This document shows, piece by piece, positions 17,303 to 26,742 of a stretch of 64,000 nt of DNA. A program made the position numbers and the translations under genes. The stretch is from Pilimelia anulata (GTDB lineage: Bacteria > Actinomycetota > Actinomycetes > Mycobacteriales > Micromonosporaceae). The notes beneath the pieces were generated by a model that ran no database searches, was not told the DNA's origin, and saw nothing but the letters and a program-made list of their open reading frames with translations. The stretch covers positions 372,001 through 436,000 of the forward strand of contig NZ_BMQB01000004.1 in the NCBI RefSeq assembly GCF_014647895.1, given 5' to 3'. Each line of letters begins with the position of its first letter. Within the stretch, counting starts at the first letter, position 1.

Positions 17303-17995
17303 ATGTTCGATACCTACGTGACGATCCGCGGGAACGTACTCGCGGCGCCGACCTGGCGCCGGACCCAGCGCACCCAGTCGCTCGTGGCCAACTTCAAGGT
17401 GGCGTCCACCGCCCGCCGGTTCGACCGGGACACGGGCGCCTGGGTGGACGGCGACAGCCTGCGCGTCCGGGTCAACTGCTGGCGCCGGCTGGCCGAGGGC
17501 GTGGCCGCGTCGGTGATGGTCGGCGACCCGGTGGTCGTGGTCGGCCGGCTGTACACCCGCGACTGGACGGACACCGAGGGCGCCAACCGGACCACCTACG
17601 AGGTCGAGGCGGTGGCCGTCGGGCACGACCTGTCCCGCGGGCGGGGCCGGTTCACCCGGCACCGGCCGGCGCCGGGCACGAGCGAGATCGTGGCCCCGGA
17701 CCAGGACGAGCGGGTCCGCGGCGAGCCGGCCGCAGCGGTGGCGGGGCCGCCCGTCGCGCCGTACCCGGCGGGGGACGACGACTGGGACGACGCCCCGGTA
17801 CCGGACGAGTCGCCCACCGACGCGCTCAGCGAGGTCCGCGGCGGCGGCTTCGACACCGACGGCCGCGGCTTCGGGGCGGTTCGCGGCCGCCCCGAGCGGG
17901 ACGGCGGCGACGGCGAGCCGGCGGGGCACGATGGCGGCGGCGGGTCGGTCGACCCGGCGGACGGTCGGCCCGAGTGGGCGGCGGTGCCGGGATAG
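17303..17995 (+). CDS. ssb: single-stranded DNA-binding protein (SSB paralogue)
   Basis: This is a 230-residue protein. Residues 1-115 form an OB fold typical of bacterial SSB: Y-V-T-I-R-G-N-V near 5-12, F-K-V-A-S-T-A-R-R-F near 31-40, L-R-V-R-V-N-C-W-R near 53-61 and V-V-V-V-G-R-L near 77-83. The remaining half is acidic, Gly/Asp-rich and disordered. It does not end in the D-D-D-I-P-F-type tip that recruits partner proteins in housekeeping SSBs, so this is more likely the paralogue (ssbB-like) than the essential gene. GAGGAGGG precedes the ATG. Confidence 0.88.
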   Translation: MFDTYVTIRGNVLAAPTWRRTQRTQSLVANFKVASTARRFDRDTGAWVDGDSLRVRVNCWRRLAEGVAASVMVGDPVVVVGRLYTRDWTDTEGANRTTYEVEAVAVGHDLSRGRGRFTRHRPAPGTSEIVAPDQDERVRGEPAAAVAGPPVAPYPAGDDDWDDAPVPDESPTDALSEVRGGGFDTDGRGFGAVRGRPERDGGDGEPAGHDGGGGSVDPADGRPEWAAVPG

Positions 17996-18018
17996 ACCGG
18001 CCCGGGTACGGGCGGCGA

Positions 18019-18024
18019 TAGGCT
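18019..18024 (+). promoter_or_regulatory. candidate -10 element for the cobD operon
   Basis: TAGGCT lies 29 bases before the cobD GTG, with GGAAAGGA between as a possible ribosome site. TAGGCT is a common actinomycete -10 form. I see no cobalamin riboswitch in this short leader. Confidence 0.35.
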
Positions 18025-18052
18025 CGCGGCACGGCGGAAAGGACGGCGGCGG

Positions 18053-19051
18053 GTGAACGGGGATCGGGTGGACGGCGTGCGGGTGGACGGGCACGGGGTG
18101 GCGCGGGCGGCCGGGCTGGCGCTCGGCTTCGCGCTGGACGCGCTGCTCGGCGACCCGCGCCGGCTGCACCCGGTGGCCGGGTACGGCCGCGCCGCCGGCG
18201 CCCTCGAACGCCGCCTGCACCGCCCGACCCGCCGCGCCGGGGCCGGCTTCGCGGCGCTCGCGGTCGGGGCGCCGGTGCTGTTCGGCGCGGCGCTGCACGC
18301 CGCCACCCGGCGCCGGCCGGCGCTGCACGCGCTGGCCGTCGCCGCCGCCACCTGGACCGTCCTCGGCGGCCGCACCCTGCGCCGCGAGGGCGCCCGGATG
18401 GCCGCCGCGCTGGACGCCGGCGACCTGGCCGCCGCCCGCGGCCGGCTGGGCCACCTGTGCGGCCGGGACCCGGCCGCGCTGGACGCCCCCGACCTCGCCC
18501 GGGCGACGGTCGAGTCCGTCGCCGAGAACACCTCGGACGCCGTCGTGGCCCCGCTGCTGTGGGGCGCGGCGGCGGGACTGCCGGGCCTGCTCGGGTACCG
18601 GGCGGCGAACACCCTGGACGCGATGGTCGGCCACCGGTCGCCGCGGTACGCCCGCTTCGGCACGCCCGCCGCTCGGCTGGACGACCTGGCCAACCTGGTC
18701 CCGGCCCGGCTCACCGGGCTGCTGACCGTGGCGGCGGCGCCGCTGGCGGCGGGCGACCGCGCCGCGGCGTGGCGGGTGTTCCGGCGGGACCGGGCCGACC
18801 ACCCCAGCCCGAACGCCGGCCAGTGCGAGGCGGCGATGGCCGGGGCGCTCGGCGTCCGGCTCGGCGGCCGCAACGTCTACGCGGGCCGGACCGAGACCCG
18901 GCCGCTGCTCGGCGACGGCCCGCGCCCGGCGGCGGCGCACGTGCGCCGGGCGGCGCGCCTGTCCGGCGCGGTCGGCGCGGCCGCCGCGCTGCTGGCCGTC
19001 GGCGCCGTGCTCGGCGCGGTCGCGGTCCGACGGCGGGTGGTGGCGGCGTGA
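18053..19051 (+). CDS. cobD: adenosylcobinamide-phosphate synthase CobD/CbiB
   Basis: This is a 332-residue integral membrane protein that attaches the aminopropanol arm to adenosylcobyric acid in cobalamin synthesis. Family landmarks are [14 protein letters not shown] near residues 27-40, [12 protein letters not shown] near 151-162 and [14 protein letters not shown] near 243-256. Hydrophobic helices surround them. A GTG start at 18053 is used; later in-frame GTGs would shorten a non-conserved N terminus. The stop overlaps cobQ by 4 bases. Confidence 0.93.
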   Translation: MNGDRVDGVRVDGHGVARAAGLALGFALDALLGDPRRLHPVAGYGRAAGALERRLHRPTRRAGAGFAALAVGAPVLFGAALHAATRRRPALHALAVAAATWTVLGGRTLRREGARMAAALDAGDLAAARGRLGHLCGRDPAALDAPDLARATVESVAENTSDAVVAPLLWGAAAGLPGLLGYRAANTLDAMVGHRSPRYARFGTPAARLDDLANLVPARLTGLLTVAAAPLAAGDRAAAWRVFRRDRADHPSPNAGQCEAAMAGALGVRLGGRNVYAGRTETRPLLGDGPRPAAAHVRRAARLSGAVGAAAALLAVGAVLGAVAVRRRVVAA

Positions 19052-20709
19052 GCGGCGGGCTGCTGGTCGCCGGGACCACGTCCGACGCCGGCAAGAGCGT
19101 CGTGACCGCCGGGCTGTGCCGCTGGCTGCGCCGGCGGGGCGTGCGGGTGGCGCCGTTCAAGGCGCAGAACATGTCCAACAACTCCGTGGTCGCCGTCGGC
19201 GCCGACGGCCGCGGCGGCGAGATCGGCCGGGCGCAGGCGATGCAGGCCGCGGCCTGCGGCCTGGCGCCGGACGTCCGGTTCAACCCGGTCCTGCTCAAGC
19301 CCGGCGGGGACATGACCAGCCAGGTCGTCCTCCTCGGCCACGCCGTCGGGACGGCCGCCGGGCGCGACTACCGCGCGTGGAAGCCGCGGCTGGCCGGCCC
19401 GGTCTTCGACACGTACGCGGCGCTGCGCCGGGAGTACGACGTCGTCGTCTGCGAGGGCGCCGGCAGCCCCGCCGAGATCAACCTCCGGGCCGACGACTTC
19501 GTCAACCTGGGCCTGGCCCGCCGGATGAACCTGCCGGCCGTGGTCGTCGGCGACATCGACCGCGGCGGCGTGTTCGCCTCGTTCTTCGGCACCCTGGCCC
19601 TGCTCGCGGCCGCCGACCAGGCGCACGTGGCCGGGTTCGTGGTCAACAAGTTCCGCGGGCACCGCGACCTGCTCCGGCCGGGCCTCGACGCGCTGGCCGG
19701 CCTCACCGGCCGGCCGGTGCTCGGCGTGCTGCCGTACGCGCCGGACCTGTGGCTCGACGGCGAGGACTCGCTCGCCCACGGCGCCGTCCTCGGCCGCCCC
19801 GCCCCGCCGCGCGGTACCCAGTGGCTGCGGGTCGCCGTGGTCCGGCTGCCGCGGATCTCCAACGCCACCGACGCCGAGGCGCTCGCCGCCGAGCCGGGAG
19901 TCCGGGTCCGGCTCACCACCGACCCGGCCGAGGTGGCCGACGCCGACCTGGTCGTCCTGCCCGGTACCAAGGCCACCGTCGCCGACCTGGACTGGCTGCG
20001 CCGGACCGGCCTCGCCGACGCCGTGGTCGCGCACGCCCGCGCGGGCCGCCCGCTGCTCGGCCTGTGCGGCGGCTTCCAGATGCTCGGCCGACGCATCCAC
20101 GACGACGTCGAGAGCGGCCGCGGCACGGTCGACGGCCTGGGCCTGCTCCCGCTCGACACCACGTTCGCGGCGGACAAGACCGTGCGCCGCGCGGCCGGTA
20201 CGGCGTTCGGCGGGGTGCCGGTCGCCGGGTACGAGATCCACCACGGGCGGGTCACCGCCGCCGCCGAGGGGCTGGCGCCGCTGCTGCTGGACGCCGCCCG
20301 CGGGCCGGAGGGGGCGCGGGTCGGCAACGTGCTCGGCACCCACTGGCACGGCGCGTTCGAGTCGGACGACTTCCGCCGGGCCTTCCTCACCGACGCCGCC
20401 CGGGCGGCGGGGCGGGCGGGGTTCGCGGTCGCCCCGGACACCCGGTTCGGCGCGGCCCGCGAGGCCACCCTCGACCTGCTCGGCGACCTGGTCGAGGAGC
20501 ACCTGGACACCGCGGCCCTCTGGCGCCTGATCGACGGGGGCCCGCCGCGCGACCTGCCGTTCGTCCCGCCGGGCGCCCCCGACATCCCGGCGACGGCCAC
20601 GCCGGATGCCGCGGGACCCGGCCGCTTCGGGCGGCCCGGCACCGCCGCGGCGGGTGGCGACGCCGAGGTCAGCGACGCCGTTCCGGACGCCGACCGGGCG
20701 GCGCGGTGA
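19048..20709 (+). CDS. cobQ: cobyric acid synthase CobQ
   Basis: This is a 553-residue amidotransferase that amidates four side chains of adenosylcobyrinic acid a,c-diamide. The N-terminal ATPase domain begins G-T-T-S-D-A-G-K-S (near 9-17) and carries K-A-Q-N-M-S-N-N. The C-terminal class I glutamine amidotransferase domain has the nucleophile in L-G-L-C-G-G-F-Q-M (near residue 338) and the histidine in G-T-H-W-H-G-A-F. An Ala/Pro/Gly-rich tail of about 50 residues goes beyond the usual end. It starts inside the cobD stop and overlaps the following kinase gene. Confidence 0.95.
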   Translation: MSGGLLVAGTTSDAGKSVVTAGLCRWLRRRGVRVAPFKAQNMSNNSVVAVGADGRGGEIGRAQAMQAAACGLAPDVRFNPVLLKPGGDMTSQVVLLGHAVGTAAGRDYRAWKPRLAGPVFDTYAALRREYDVVVCEGAGSPAEINLRADDFVNLGLARRMNLPAVVVGDIDRGGVFASFFGTLALLAAADQAHVAGFVVNKFRGHRDLLRPGLDALAGLTGRPVLGVLPYAPDLWLDGEDSLAHGAVLGRPAPPRGTQWLRVAVVRLPRISNATDAEALAAEPGVRVRLTTDPAEVADADLVVLPGTKATVADLDWLRRTGLADAVVAHARAGRPLLGLCGGFQMLGRRIHDDVESGRGTVDGLGLLPLDTTFAADKTVRRAAGTAFGGVPVAGYEIHHGRVTAAAEGLAPLLLDAARGPEGARVGNVLGTHWHGAFESDDFRRAFLTDAARAAGRAGFAVAPDTRFGAAREATLDLLGDLVEEHLDTAALWRLIDGGPPRDLPFVPPGAPDIPATATPDAAGPGRFGRPGTAAAGGDAEVSDAVPDADRAAR

Positions 20710-21287
20710 GCGGGCAGGGGTGCGACCCGGACGTGCACGCGCTCGCCGTCGCCGTCCGCGCCGGCCCGCCCAGGCTGGGCGCCGGAACCCGGCTGATCTG
20801 CATCGACGGGCCCAGTGGCACCGGCAAGACCACCCTCGCCGGGCGGCTGGCGGGGGCGCTGAGCGGCCGGTTCGACCAGCCGGCACCCGTGGTGTCCACC
20901 GACGACCTGCTCGCCGGCTGGGCCGACCAGTTCACCTTCTGGTCGCGGCTGGAGCGGCAGGTCCTCGCCCCGCTGCGGGCCGGGGTAGCCGGCTCCTACC
21001 GGCCGTACGACTGGGCGGCCGGGCAATTCCGCGACGAGCCGGTGGACGTGCCGGTGACCGGCGTGGTGATCGTGGAGGGCGTGAGTGCCGCCCGGGCGGC
21101 CATCCGGCCCGAGGCGACGCTGACGATCCTCGCCGACGCGCCCGCCGCCGTCCGGCAGGCGCGGGCCCGCGGGCGGGACGACCCCGCGACCCACGCGGCG
21201 TTGGAGCGGTGGTGGCGGGCCGAGGACGCGTGGTTCGCCGCCGACGGTACGGCCGCGGCCGTCGACCTCGTGTACCGCACGGGATGA
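20706..21287 (+). CDS. uridine-kinase-like P-loop NTPase
   Basis: This is a 193-residue P-loop kinase. Walker A is G-P-S-G-T-G-K-T-T near residues 33-41. The next block [10 protein letters not shown] and the Y-R-P-Y-D-W segment resemble uridine-kinase and related nucleoside or small-molecule kinases. I-V-E-G-V is a typical Walker B-like end. It overlaps cobQ by 4 bases, so it is in the cob operon. A cobalamin role (such as CobU) is not supported because the CobU motifs are missing. The substrate is unknown. Confidence 0.78.
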   Translation: MSGQGCDPDVHALAVAVRAGPPRLGAGTRLICIDGPSGTGKTTLAGRLAGALSGRFDQPAPVVSTDDLLAGWADQFTFWSRLERQVLAPLRAGVAGSYRPYDWAAGQFRDEPVDVPVTGVVIVEGVSAARAAIRPEATLTILADAPAAVRQARARGRDDPATHAALERWWRAEDAWFAADGTAAAVDLVYRTG

Positions 21288-21309
21288 GCGCCGCACCCGG
21301 TACGCCCCC

Positions 21310-21315
21310 TACGAT
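21310..21315 (+). promoter_or_regulatory. candidate -10 element of a leaderless promoter
   Basis: TACGAT lies 7 bases before the ATG of the M20 peptidase gene, which has no ribosome site. It is identical to the box before the hydrolase gene at 17.1 kb. Confidence 0.4.
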
Positions 21316-21322
21316 CACGGGC

Positions 21323-22675
21323 ATGACGACTCCGCTGACCGAGACCGACGTGCGCGCGGCGATCGCGCGGGAGCTGCCCGGCGTCCGGGCCGACCTGGAG
21401 CGGCTGATCCGGATCCCCGGCATCGCGTTCCCCGGCTTCGACCACGCCGAGGTCGACCGCTCGGCGGCGGCCACCGCCGAGCTGCTGCGCGGCTGCGGCC
21501 TCGACGTCGAGATCGTCCGCGCCGGCGGCCAGCCGGCCGTGATCGGGCGCCGCCCGGCGCCGCCCGGCGCGCCGACCGTGCTGCTGTACGCCCATCACGA
21601 CGTGCAGCCCACCGGCGACCCGGCGCTGTGGGACGCCGACCCGTTCACCCCGGTCGAGCGCGACGGCCGGCTGTACGGCCGCGGCGCCGCCGACGACAAG
21701 GCCGGCATCATGGTGCATGTGGCGGCGCTGCGCGCGCTCGGCGACCGGCTGCCGGTCGGCGTGGTGGTGTTCGTCGAGGGCGAGGAGGAGTACGGCTCCG
21801 AGTCGCTGGAGGCGCTGCTGGAGGAGCACCGGCAGACCCTCGCCGCCGACGTGATCGTGATCGCCGACTCGGGCAACTGGGACATCGGCACGCCCGCGCT
21901 CACTACCTCCCTGCGCGGCATCGTGAACTGCTTCGTCGAGGTGCAGGTCCTGGCGTCGGCCGTGCACTCGGGGATGTTCGGCGGGCCGATCCCGGACGCG
22001 CTGACCGTCCTCGCCCGGCTGCTCGGCAGCCTGCACGACGACGCCGGCGACGTGGCGATCGACGGGCTGGTGGCGACCGAGGCGGCGCCGCTGGACCTGC
22101 CGCCGGAGCGGCTGCGCACCGAGGCGGGCGTGGTCGGCGGGCTGGAGTTCATCGGCACCGGCCGGCTGGTCGACCGGCTGTGGACCAAGCCGTCGATCGC
22201 CGTGCTGGGCATCGACGCTCCGCCGACGAAGGGCGCGCCGAACGCCCTCGTCCCGTACGCCAAGGCCAAGATCAACCTCCGGCTGGCGCCCGGCCAGGAC
22301 CCGGCCGCCGCGTACGCCGCGCTGCGCACCCACCTGGAGAAGCACGCGCCGTGGGGCGTGCGGCCGACGGTCACGCTGGAGCAGGACGGCGCGCCGTGCG
22401 TGATCGACGCGGCCGGGCCGGTGTTCGACGCGGTCCGGTCGGCGTTCCGCACGGCGTGGGACGGCGTCGAGCCGGTGGACATCGGCATCGGCGGGTCGAT
22501 CCCGTTCATCGCCACGTTCCAGGAGATGTTCCCGCGCGCGGCGATCCTCGTCACCGGCGTCGAGGACCCGCACTCGGCGGCGCACGGGCCGAACGAGAGC
22601 CTGCACCTGGGCGAGTTCGCCCGCGCCTGCCTCGCCGAAGCGCTCCTGCTCAACGCCCTCCCCGCCGCCCGCTGA
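21323..22675 (+). CDS. M20 family dipeptidase/metallopeptidase
   Basis: This is a 450-residue cytosolic zinc peptidase. Metal and catalytic blocks are in order: Y-A-H-H-D-V-Q-P near residues 90-97, G-A-A-D-D-K-A-G near 125-132 (bridging aspartate), E-G-E-E-E-Y-G near 152-158 (base and ligand), an aspartate in I-A-D-S-G-N-W, and a late histidine in D-P-H-S-A-A-H-G-P-N-E. The dimerisation lid lies between about 200 and 320. It should cleave dipeptides or acylated amino acids. It is probably transcribed from its own leaderless promoter rather than with cobQ. Confidence 0.92.
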   Translation: MTTPLTETDVRAAIARELPGVRADLERLIRIPGIAFPGFDHAEVDRSAAATAELLRGCGLDVEIVRAGGQPAVIGRRPAPPGAPTVLLYAHHDVQPTGDPALWDADPFTPVERDGRLYGRGAADDKAGIMVHVAALRALGDRLPVGVVVFVEGEEEYGSESLEALLEEHRQTLAADVIVIADSGNWDIGTPALTTSLRGIVNCFVEVQVLASAVHSGMFGGPIPDALTVLARLLGSLHDDAGDVAIDGLVATEAAPLDLPPERLRTEAGVVGGLEFIGTGRLVDRLWTKPSIAVLGIDAPPTKGAPNALVPYAKAKINLRLAPGQDPAAAYAALRTHLEKHAPWGVRPTVTLEQDGAPCVIDAAGPVFDAVRSAFRTAWDGVEPVDIGIGGSIPFIATFQEMFPRAAILVTGVEDPHSAAHGPNESLHLGEFARACLAEALLLNALPAAR

Positions 22676-22701
22676 CCCCGGTGCCCCGCGCCGCCCTGCC
22701 A

Positions 22702-22828
22702 TCAGCCGCCCGACGCCAGCCACCCAACCTCGGTCGGCCCGACGTCAGCGCCCAACCTCAGCCGGCCCGACGCCAGCCGTCCACCGTCAGTCGGCCCAAA
22801 CGTCAGTCGGCCCGGCGTCAGCCGAGCG
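22702..22828. repeat. 28-bp tandem repeat (minisatellite)
   Basis: Three contiguous 28-base units, 22702-22729, 22730-22757 and 22758-22785, share a CGGCCCGACG-YCAGC-type core and end in CCAACC or CCACC. A degenerate half unit (22786-22800) and a further 28-base copy (22801-22828) run into the last codons of the SURF1 gene. There are no spacers, so it is not a CRISPR. It fills the gap between two convergent genes. Confidence 0.75.
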
Positions 22829-23654
22829 GGTGGTTGGCCGGGCGACGGGCCGGGGCGGCGGGCGACTCCGTCGCCGCGCGGGCCTCGCGGCGGGCCAGCC
22901 AGCCGAACCCCACCCACGCCATCGCCGCGAACAGCCACCACTGCACCACGTACCCGGCGTTCTGCCAGGTGCGCTGCCGCGGCGACGGCACCGGCACGAG
23001 CGCGTCGGTGGCCGGGTCGGGGGAGTCGGCGTCGCGCAGCAGGTACCCGCCGTACAGCGGGTACGGCAGCTCCGCCGCCAGCCGCGCCGGCGCGATCCGG
23101 CGCACCTCCGGCCGCCCGTCGATCCGGTCCGGCGGCGCCGCGCCGGACTCCGGCGGGGCGAGCCGGCCGACGACGGTCACCGGTCCGGTGGGCGCCGCCG
23201 GTACGGCCGGCCGGGTCCTGGCGTCGCCCGCGACCGCGGCCACCCAGCCCCGGTCGACCAGGACCGCCGCGCCGCTGGGCAGGCGCAGCGGGGTGAGCAC
23301 CTCGAAGCCGCGCTCGCCGTCCAGCGTCCGGCCCCGGACCAGGATCTCCCGGCCGACGTCGTACGAGCCGCTCGCCGTGGCCCGCGCCCACCGCGCCGCG
23401 CCGGCCGGCGCCGGACCGACCCCGGCACCGCCGGCGCCGGGTGAGGCGGGGAAGGCGGGGCCGGGCGGGTCGGGGAGCAGGCCGGCCAGCGGCACCGGCG
23501 CCGCCGCCTCGGCGGCCGCGATGCGGTCGTTGGTGGCGGTCCGCTGGGTGTACCGGTCGTACTGCCACCAGCCCGCGAGCACCATCAGCGCCGACGCGGC
23601 CAGGGTGATGGCGGCGTAGCCGAGCCAGCGCGGGCTCGCCAGGAAGCGGTACAC
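22818..23654 (-). CDS. SURF1 family cytochrome oxidase biogenesis protein
   Basis: This is a 278-residue membrane protein with two terminal transmembrane helices, residues about 12-32 (Y-A-A-I-T-L-A-A-S-A-L-M-V-L-A-G-W-W-Q-Y) and about 235-255 (V-V-Q-W-W-L-F-A-A-M-A-W). Between them is the SURF1 domain with G-R-T-L-D-G-E-R-G-F-E-V-L-T-P-L and V-L-V-D-R-G-W-V. It assists assembly of the aa3-type oxidase, possibly haem a handling. The GTG at 23654 is the only start giving the standard N-terminal helix. Its 3' end lies in the tandem repeat. Confidence 0.92.
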   Translation of the reverse strand: MYRFLASPRWLGYAAITLAASALMVLAGWWQYDRYTQRTATNDRIAAAEAAAPVPLAGLLPDPPGPAFPASPGAGGAGVGPAPAGAARWARATASGSYDVGREILVRGRTLDGERGFEVLTPLRLPSGAAVLVDRGWVAAVAGDARTRPAVPAAPTGPVTVVGRLAPPESGAAPPDRIDGRPEVRRIAPARLAAELPYPLYGGYLLRDADSPDPATDALVPVPSPRQRTWQNAGYVVQWWLFAAMAWVGFGWLARREARAATESPAAPARRPANHPLG

Positions 23655-23810
23655 GCGCCCGAGGTTAGCCCGGGCGGGAACGGTGTGATTCGCGCCACTC
23701 GCCCGACCGGTAGGGCGTTCGGCGTGGCGGTCCGGCTCACCCGGTATCGTCCGGTCCCGGCGGTTCACCCGGAGCGCGCCCCCCGAACCGATCGAGCGAG
23801 AGGTGTGTCT

Positions 23811-24377
23811 GTGATCCGGATCGCGGTCCGCCGGTTCCCCCTGCTGACCGTCTCCACCCCGCGCCTGCACGTCCGGCGGCTGATCGAGGCGGACGCCGCC
23901 GCGGTCGCCGGCATTCTCGTCGACAAGCAGGTGCAGCGGTGGCTGCCGTTCTCCGCCGGGTTCGACCGGGCCGAGGGCCTGGCCTGGTGTACCGAGCTGG
24001 CCGACGAGCGGCGCGACGCCGGCGCCGGTGACCACTACGGCGTGGTCCGGCGGGAGGACGACCGGCTGGTCGGCTGCGTCTGGGCCAAACGCACCGACTG
24101 GGCGGCCCGGGCGACCGAGCTGAGCTGCGCGGTCGCCGCCGACGCCCGCGGCTTCGGGCTGGCCGCGGAGGCGCTGGACGCGCTGACCGTGGCGTTGGTC
24201 CTGGAGCACGGGTTCCACCGGGTCGAGGTCCGGGTCGCGCCGGGCAACCTGGCGTCGCGGCGGGTGGTGGAGAAAGCCGGGTTCACGTACGAGGGACTCA
24301 TGCGCGACGCCGGCTTCACCCACAGCGGCCGGGTCGACCTGGAGGTCTGGTCGATGGTCGCCGCCGACCTGCGCTGA
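23811..24377 (+). CDS. GNAT family N-acetyltransferase (RimJ/RimL-like)
   Basis: This is a 188-residue acetyltransferase. Features include T-P-R-L-H-V-R-R-L-I-E-A-D-A near residues 17-30, a motif-A-like A-A-D-A-R-G-F-G-L-A-A-E-A near 106-118 and the C-terminal N-L-A-S-R-R-V-V-E-K-A-G-F-T-Y-E-G near 145-161. These mark the ribosomal-protein-acetyltransferase subgroup. The acetyl acceptor is not known. GTG at 23811 is preceded by GAGAGG. It is divergent from the SURF1 gene. Confidence 0.88.
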   Translation: MIRIAVRRFPLLTVSTPRLHVRRLIEADAAAVAGILVDKQVQRWLPFSAGFDRAEGLAWCTELADERRDAGAGDHYGVVRREDDRLVGCVWAKRTDWAARATELSCAVAADARGFGLAAEALDALTVALVLEHGFHRVEVRVAPGNLASRRVVEKAGFTYEGLMRDAGFTHSGRVDLEVWSMVAADLR

Positions 24378-24388
24378 GACCGCACGCG

Positions 24389-24424
24389 CGCCGCCGCCGG
24401 CCCGAACCGGGCTCGGCGGCGGCG
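24389..24424. terminator. strong hairpin between convergent genes
   Basis: An 11-base arm CGCCGCCGCCG (24389-24399) pairs with CGGCGGCGGCG (24414-24424) around an inner GCCCG-AAC-CGGGC stem. It lies in the 63-base gap between the GNAT and PBP genes and probably terminates both. Confidence 0.6.
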
Positions 24425-24440
24425 ACGGCGTGGCGGAACG

Positions 24441-26582
24441 CTAGTGCAGGATCTTGGACGACGGGGCGTTGAACTTCTTCTTGGCCAGCCCGGCCGTTCC
24501 GTCCCGGAGTACCTGGCCGGCGGTCTGGATCGGCTTCCACGAGTTCCAGTCGCCGACGTTGTGGAACGGATTGTCCGGGTCGGCGACGAAGCTCGCCGCC
24601 GCCAACTGCGGCGTGTACCCGACGAACCAGGCCGCCCGGGTGTTGTCCGTCGTACCGGTCTTGCCGGCCACCGGCCGCCCGACGATCCCGCGCACCTGCG
24701 GCGCCGTCGACCAGCCGCCGCAGCCGCCGCGCTGGGCGCCCGAGCCGGTGACGCAGCTCGCCGCGTCCGTGGCCGCCCGGGCGACGTCCGCGCTGAACGC
24801 CCGGCGGCACTCGGGGTCGGCGACCTTGCGGCCGGCGTGGGTCAGGTCCCGGCCGTTGGCCCGCTTGATGCTCAGGACGGGGTTCGGCTTGCAGTACGAG
24901 CCCTCGGCGGCCAGCGTCGCGTACGCGTTGGCCATCTCCAGCGGCGTGGTGTCGGCGACGCCCAGGGTGAACGCGCCCCAGGTGTTCGCCTTCGCCGGCG
25001 ACGCCTGCGTCCGGTCGATGTCGGTCCGCCACTGCAGGCCCAGCTTCTCGGCCATCCGGACCGCGCTCTCCGCGCCGACCTTCTGCTCCAACTGGACGAA
25101 GTACGTGTTCACCGACTTGCCGAAGCCCGACCACATGCTCTGCGTACCGGTCATGCCCTTGCTGGCGTTCGACGGGCACCACCGGCCGCCGCAGGACTTC
25201 GGGTCGTCCCACGAGGTGTAGTACTTCGACCGGTACTTGTACGGCGCGTAGTAGCTCGTGTTCAGCGGCAGCCCCTTGTCCAGCGCCGCGAGCATCGTGA
25301 ACATCTTGAACGTCGACCCCGCCTGGTAGCCGGGCAGGTCGCCGCCGCCGAGCAGCTTGTTCACCGTGTTCGGGTAGTTGCCGCGCAGGTCGCCGCGCTT
25401 GGCCGGGTCGCTGTGCTCGCCGTTGTTCCGCTGGTCGAGCGAGTACACCCGGTTCACGCCCATCGACCGGACCCGGCCGGTGCCGGGCTGCACCGCGACC
25501 ACGCCGTGCGCGAACGTGCTCCGGTTCCCCTCCTTGTTGACCACGTGCTGCTGGGTCTTCGCCTGGAGCTTCGGGTCCAGCGCAAGGATGATCTTGTACC
25601 CGCCGCGGCGGAGGTTGTCCTCCCGCTCGGCCGGGTTGTTGCCGAACGCCGGGTTGCCGAGCCACCAGCCCTTGAAGAAGTCGCAGTAGAAGCCCCAGTC
25701 GTTGTGCTTGCGCGGGACCGACACGCAGTCGTTCGGCGGGTCGGTCAGCCGCAGCACGATGGGCTGCTTCTTCGCCGCGGCGGCCTGCTGGGGCGTGATG
25801 TTGGCCAGCGCCGCCATCCGGTCGATGACGTAGTTGCGCCGCTCGGTGGCCGCCTTGCGGTTGTGCGCCGCCGGGTCGTACGCCGACGGGGCCTGGACGA
25901 GCCCGGCCAGCGTCGCCGCCTCGACCAGCGACAGGTCCTTGGGCAGCTTGGAGAAGAACACCTCGGACGCGGCGAACACCCCGAACGCCCGGTGCCCGAA
26001 GTACGCGGCGTTGAGGTACCGCTCCAGGATCTGCTCCTTGGTGAACCGCTTCTCCAGGATGATCGCCAGCCGCATCTCCCGGATCTTGCGGGCGCTGGTC
26101 TGCTCGGTGGCGTCCAGCGCCTCGCGCGGGGAGCGGGCGCCGTCGCGCAGCGCCATCCGGACGTACTGCATGGTCAGCGTCGACGCGCCCTGGGAGACCC
26201 CGCCGGCCCGCTGGTTGGCGACGAACGCCCGGGCGATGCCCTTGGGGTCCACCCCGCCGTGGTCGAAGAAGCGCGAGTCCTCCGAGGCCAGGATGGCCTG
26301 GGTCAGGTACGGCGTCATCGCCTTGATCCCGGTGTACCGGCGGTGCTCCTCGTAGAACATCGTCACCAGCGTCTTGCCGTCGCCCGCGTACACGTACGTG
26401 GTCTGCGCCGGCGCGGCGATGCGCATCTCCTTGGGCAGCGAGTCGAACTTCTCGGCCCCTGACTTCAGCGCCAGGCCGCCGACGGCGGCGATCGGGTACA
26501 TCGCGGCGGCCAAGGCGACGCCGGAGATCACCCCGATCCGGAGGAACTGGGAGTAGAAGCGGAACGAAGCCAGGGCGCGCAT
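24441..26582 (-). CDS. class A penicillin-binding protein (glycosyltransferase/transpeptidase)
   Basis: This is a 713-residue bifunctional peptidoglycan synthase. One membrane helix (residues about 15-38) is followed by a GT51 domain with E-D-S-R-F-F-D-H-G-G near 104, G-A-S-T-L-T-M-Q-Y near 136 and R-Y-L-N-A-A-Y-F-G near 187. The transpeptidase domain has S-x-x-K in G-S-T-F-K near 424, S-V-N near 490 and K-T-G-T-T near 640. It polymerises and cross-links glycan strands outside the membrane. The ATG at 26582 has no ribosome site. A TTGACA 24 bases upstream suggests leaderless transcription or a GTG start two codons earlier. Confidence 0.94.
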   Translation of the reverse strand: MRALASFRFYSQFLRIGVISGVALAAAMYPIAAVGGLALKSGAEKFDSLPKEMRIAAPAQTTYVYAGDGKTLVTMFYEEHRRYTGIKAMTPYLTQAILASEDSRFFDHGGVDPKGIARAFVANQRAGGVSQGASTLTMQYVRMALRDGARSPREALDATEQTSARKIREMRLAIILEKRFTKEQILERYLNAAYFGHRAFGVFAASEVFFSKLPKDLSLVEAATLAGLVQAPSAYDPAAHNRKAATERRNYVIDRMAALANITPQQAAAAKKQPIVLRLTDPPNDCVSVPRKHNDWGFYCDFFKGWWLGNPAFGNNPAEREDNLRRGGYKIILALDPKLQAKTQQHVVNKEGNRSTFAHGVVAVQPGTGRVRSMGVNRVYSLDQRNNGEHSDPAKRGDLRGNYPNTVNKLLGGGDLPGYQAGSTFKMFTMLAALDKGLPLNTSYYAPYKYRSKYYTSWDDPKSCGGRWCPSNASKGMTGTQSMWSGFGKSVNTYFVQLEQKVGAESAVRMAEKLGLQWRTDIDRTQASPAKANTWGAFTLGVADTTPLEMANAYATLAAEGSYCKPNPVLSIKRANGRDLTHAGRKVADPECRRAFSADVARAATDAASCVTGSGAQRGGCGGWSTAPQVRGIVGRPVAGKTGTTDNTRAAWFVGYTPQLAAASFVADPDNPFHNVGDWNSWKPIQTAGQVLRDGTAGLAKKKFNAPSSKILH

Positions 26583-26742
26583 GAACACATACAGAAAGTA
26601 TGTCAACGACCATATCCGCACTGTGGAAACCGTCCAAGAGGTGTGAATCGCCCGGCGGGGGGGTTGCCGGGGGGTGGCGTCGGACTCCCGTGGGGGGCAC
26701 GAGAGGATGCCCGGAGCGTGTGCGAAGCGCGGGGAGGCGCCC

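Noticed and set aside
22702..22828. CRISPR array
   Set aside because: The repeat units are directly adjacent with no spacers, and no cas gene is near.
18000..26742. Cobalamin riboswitch before cobD or cobC
   Set aside because: The leaders are short and I could not find the conserved B12-box core in either.
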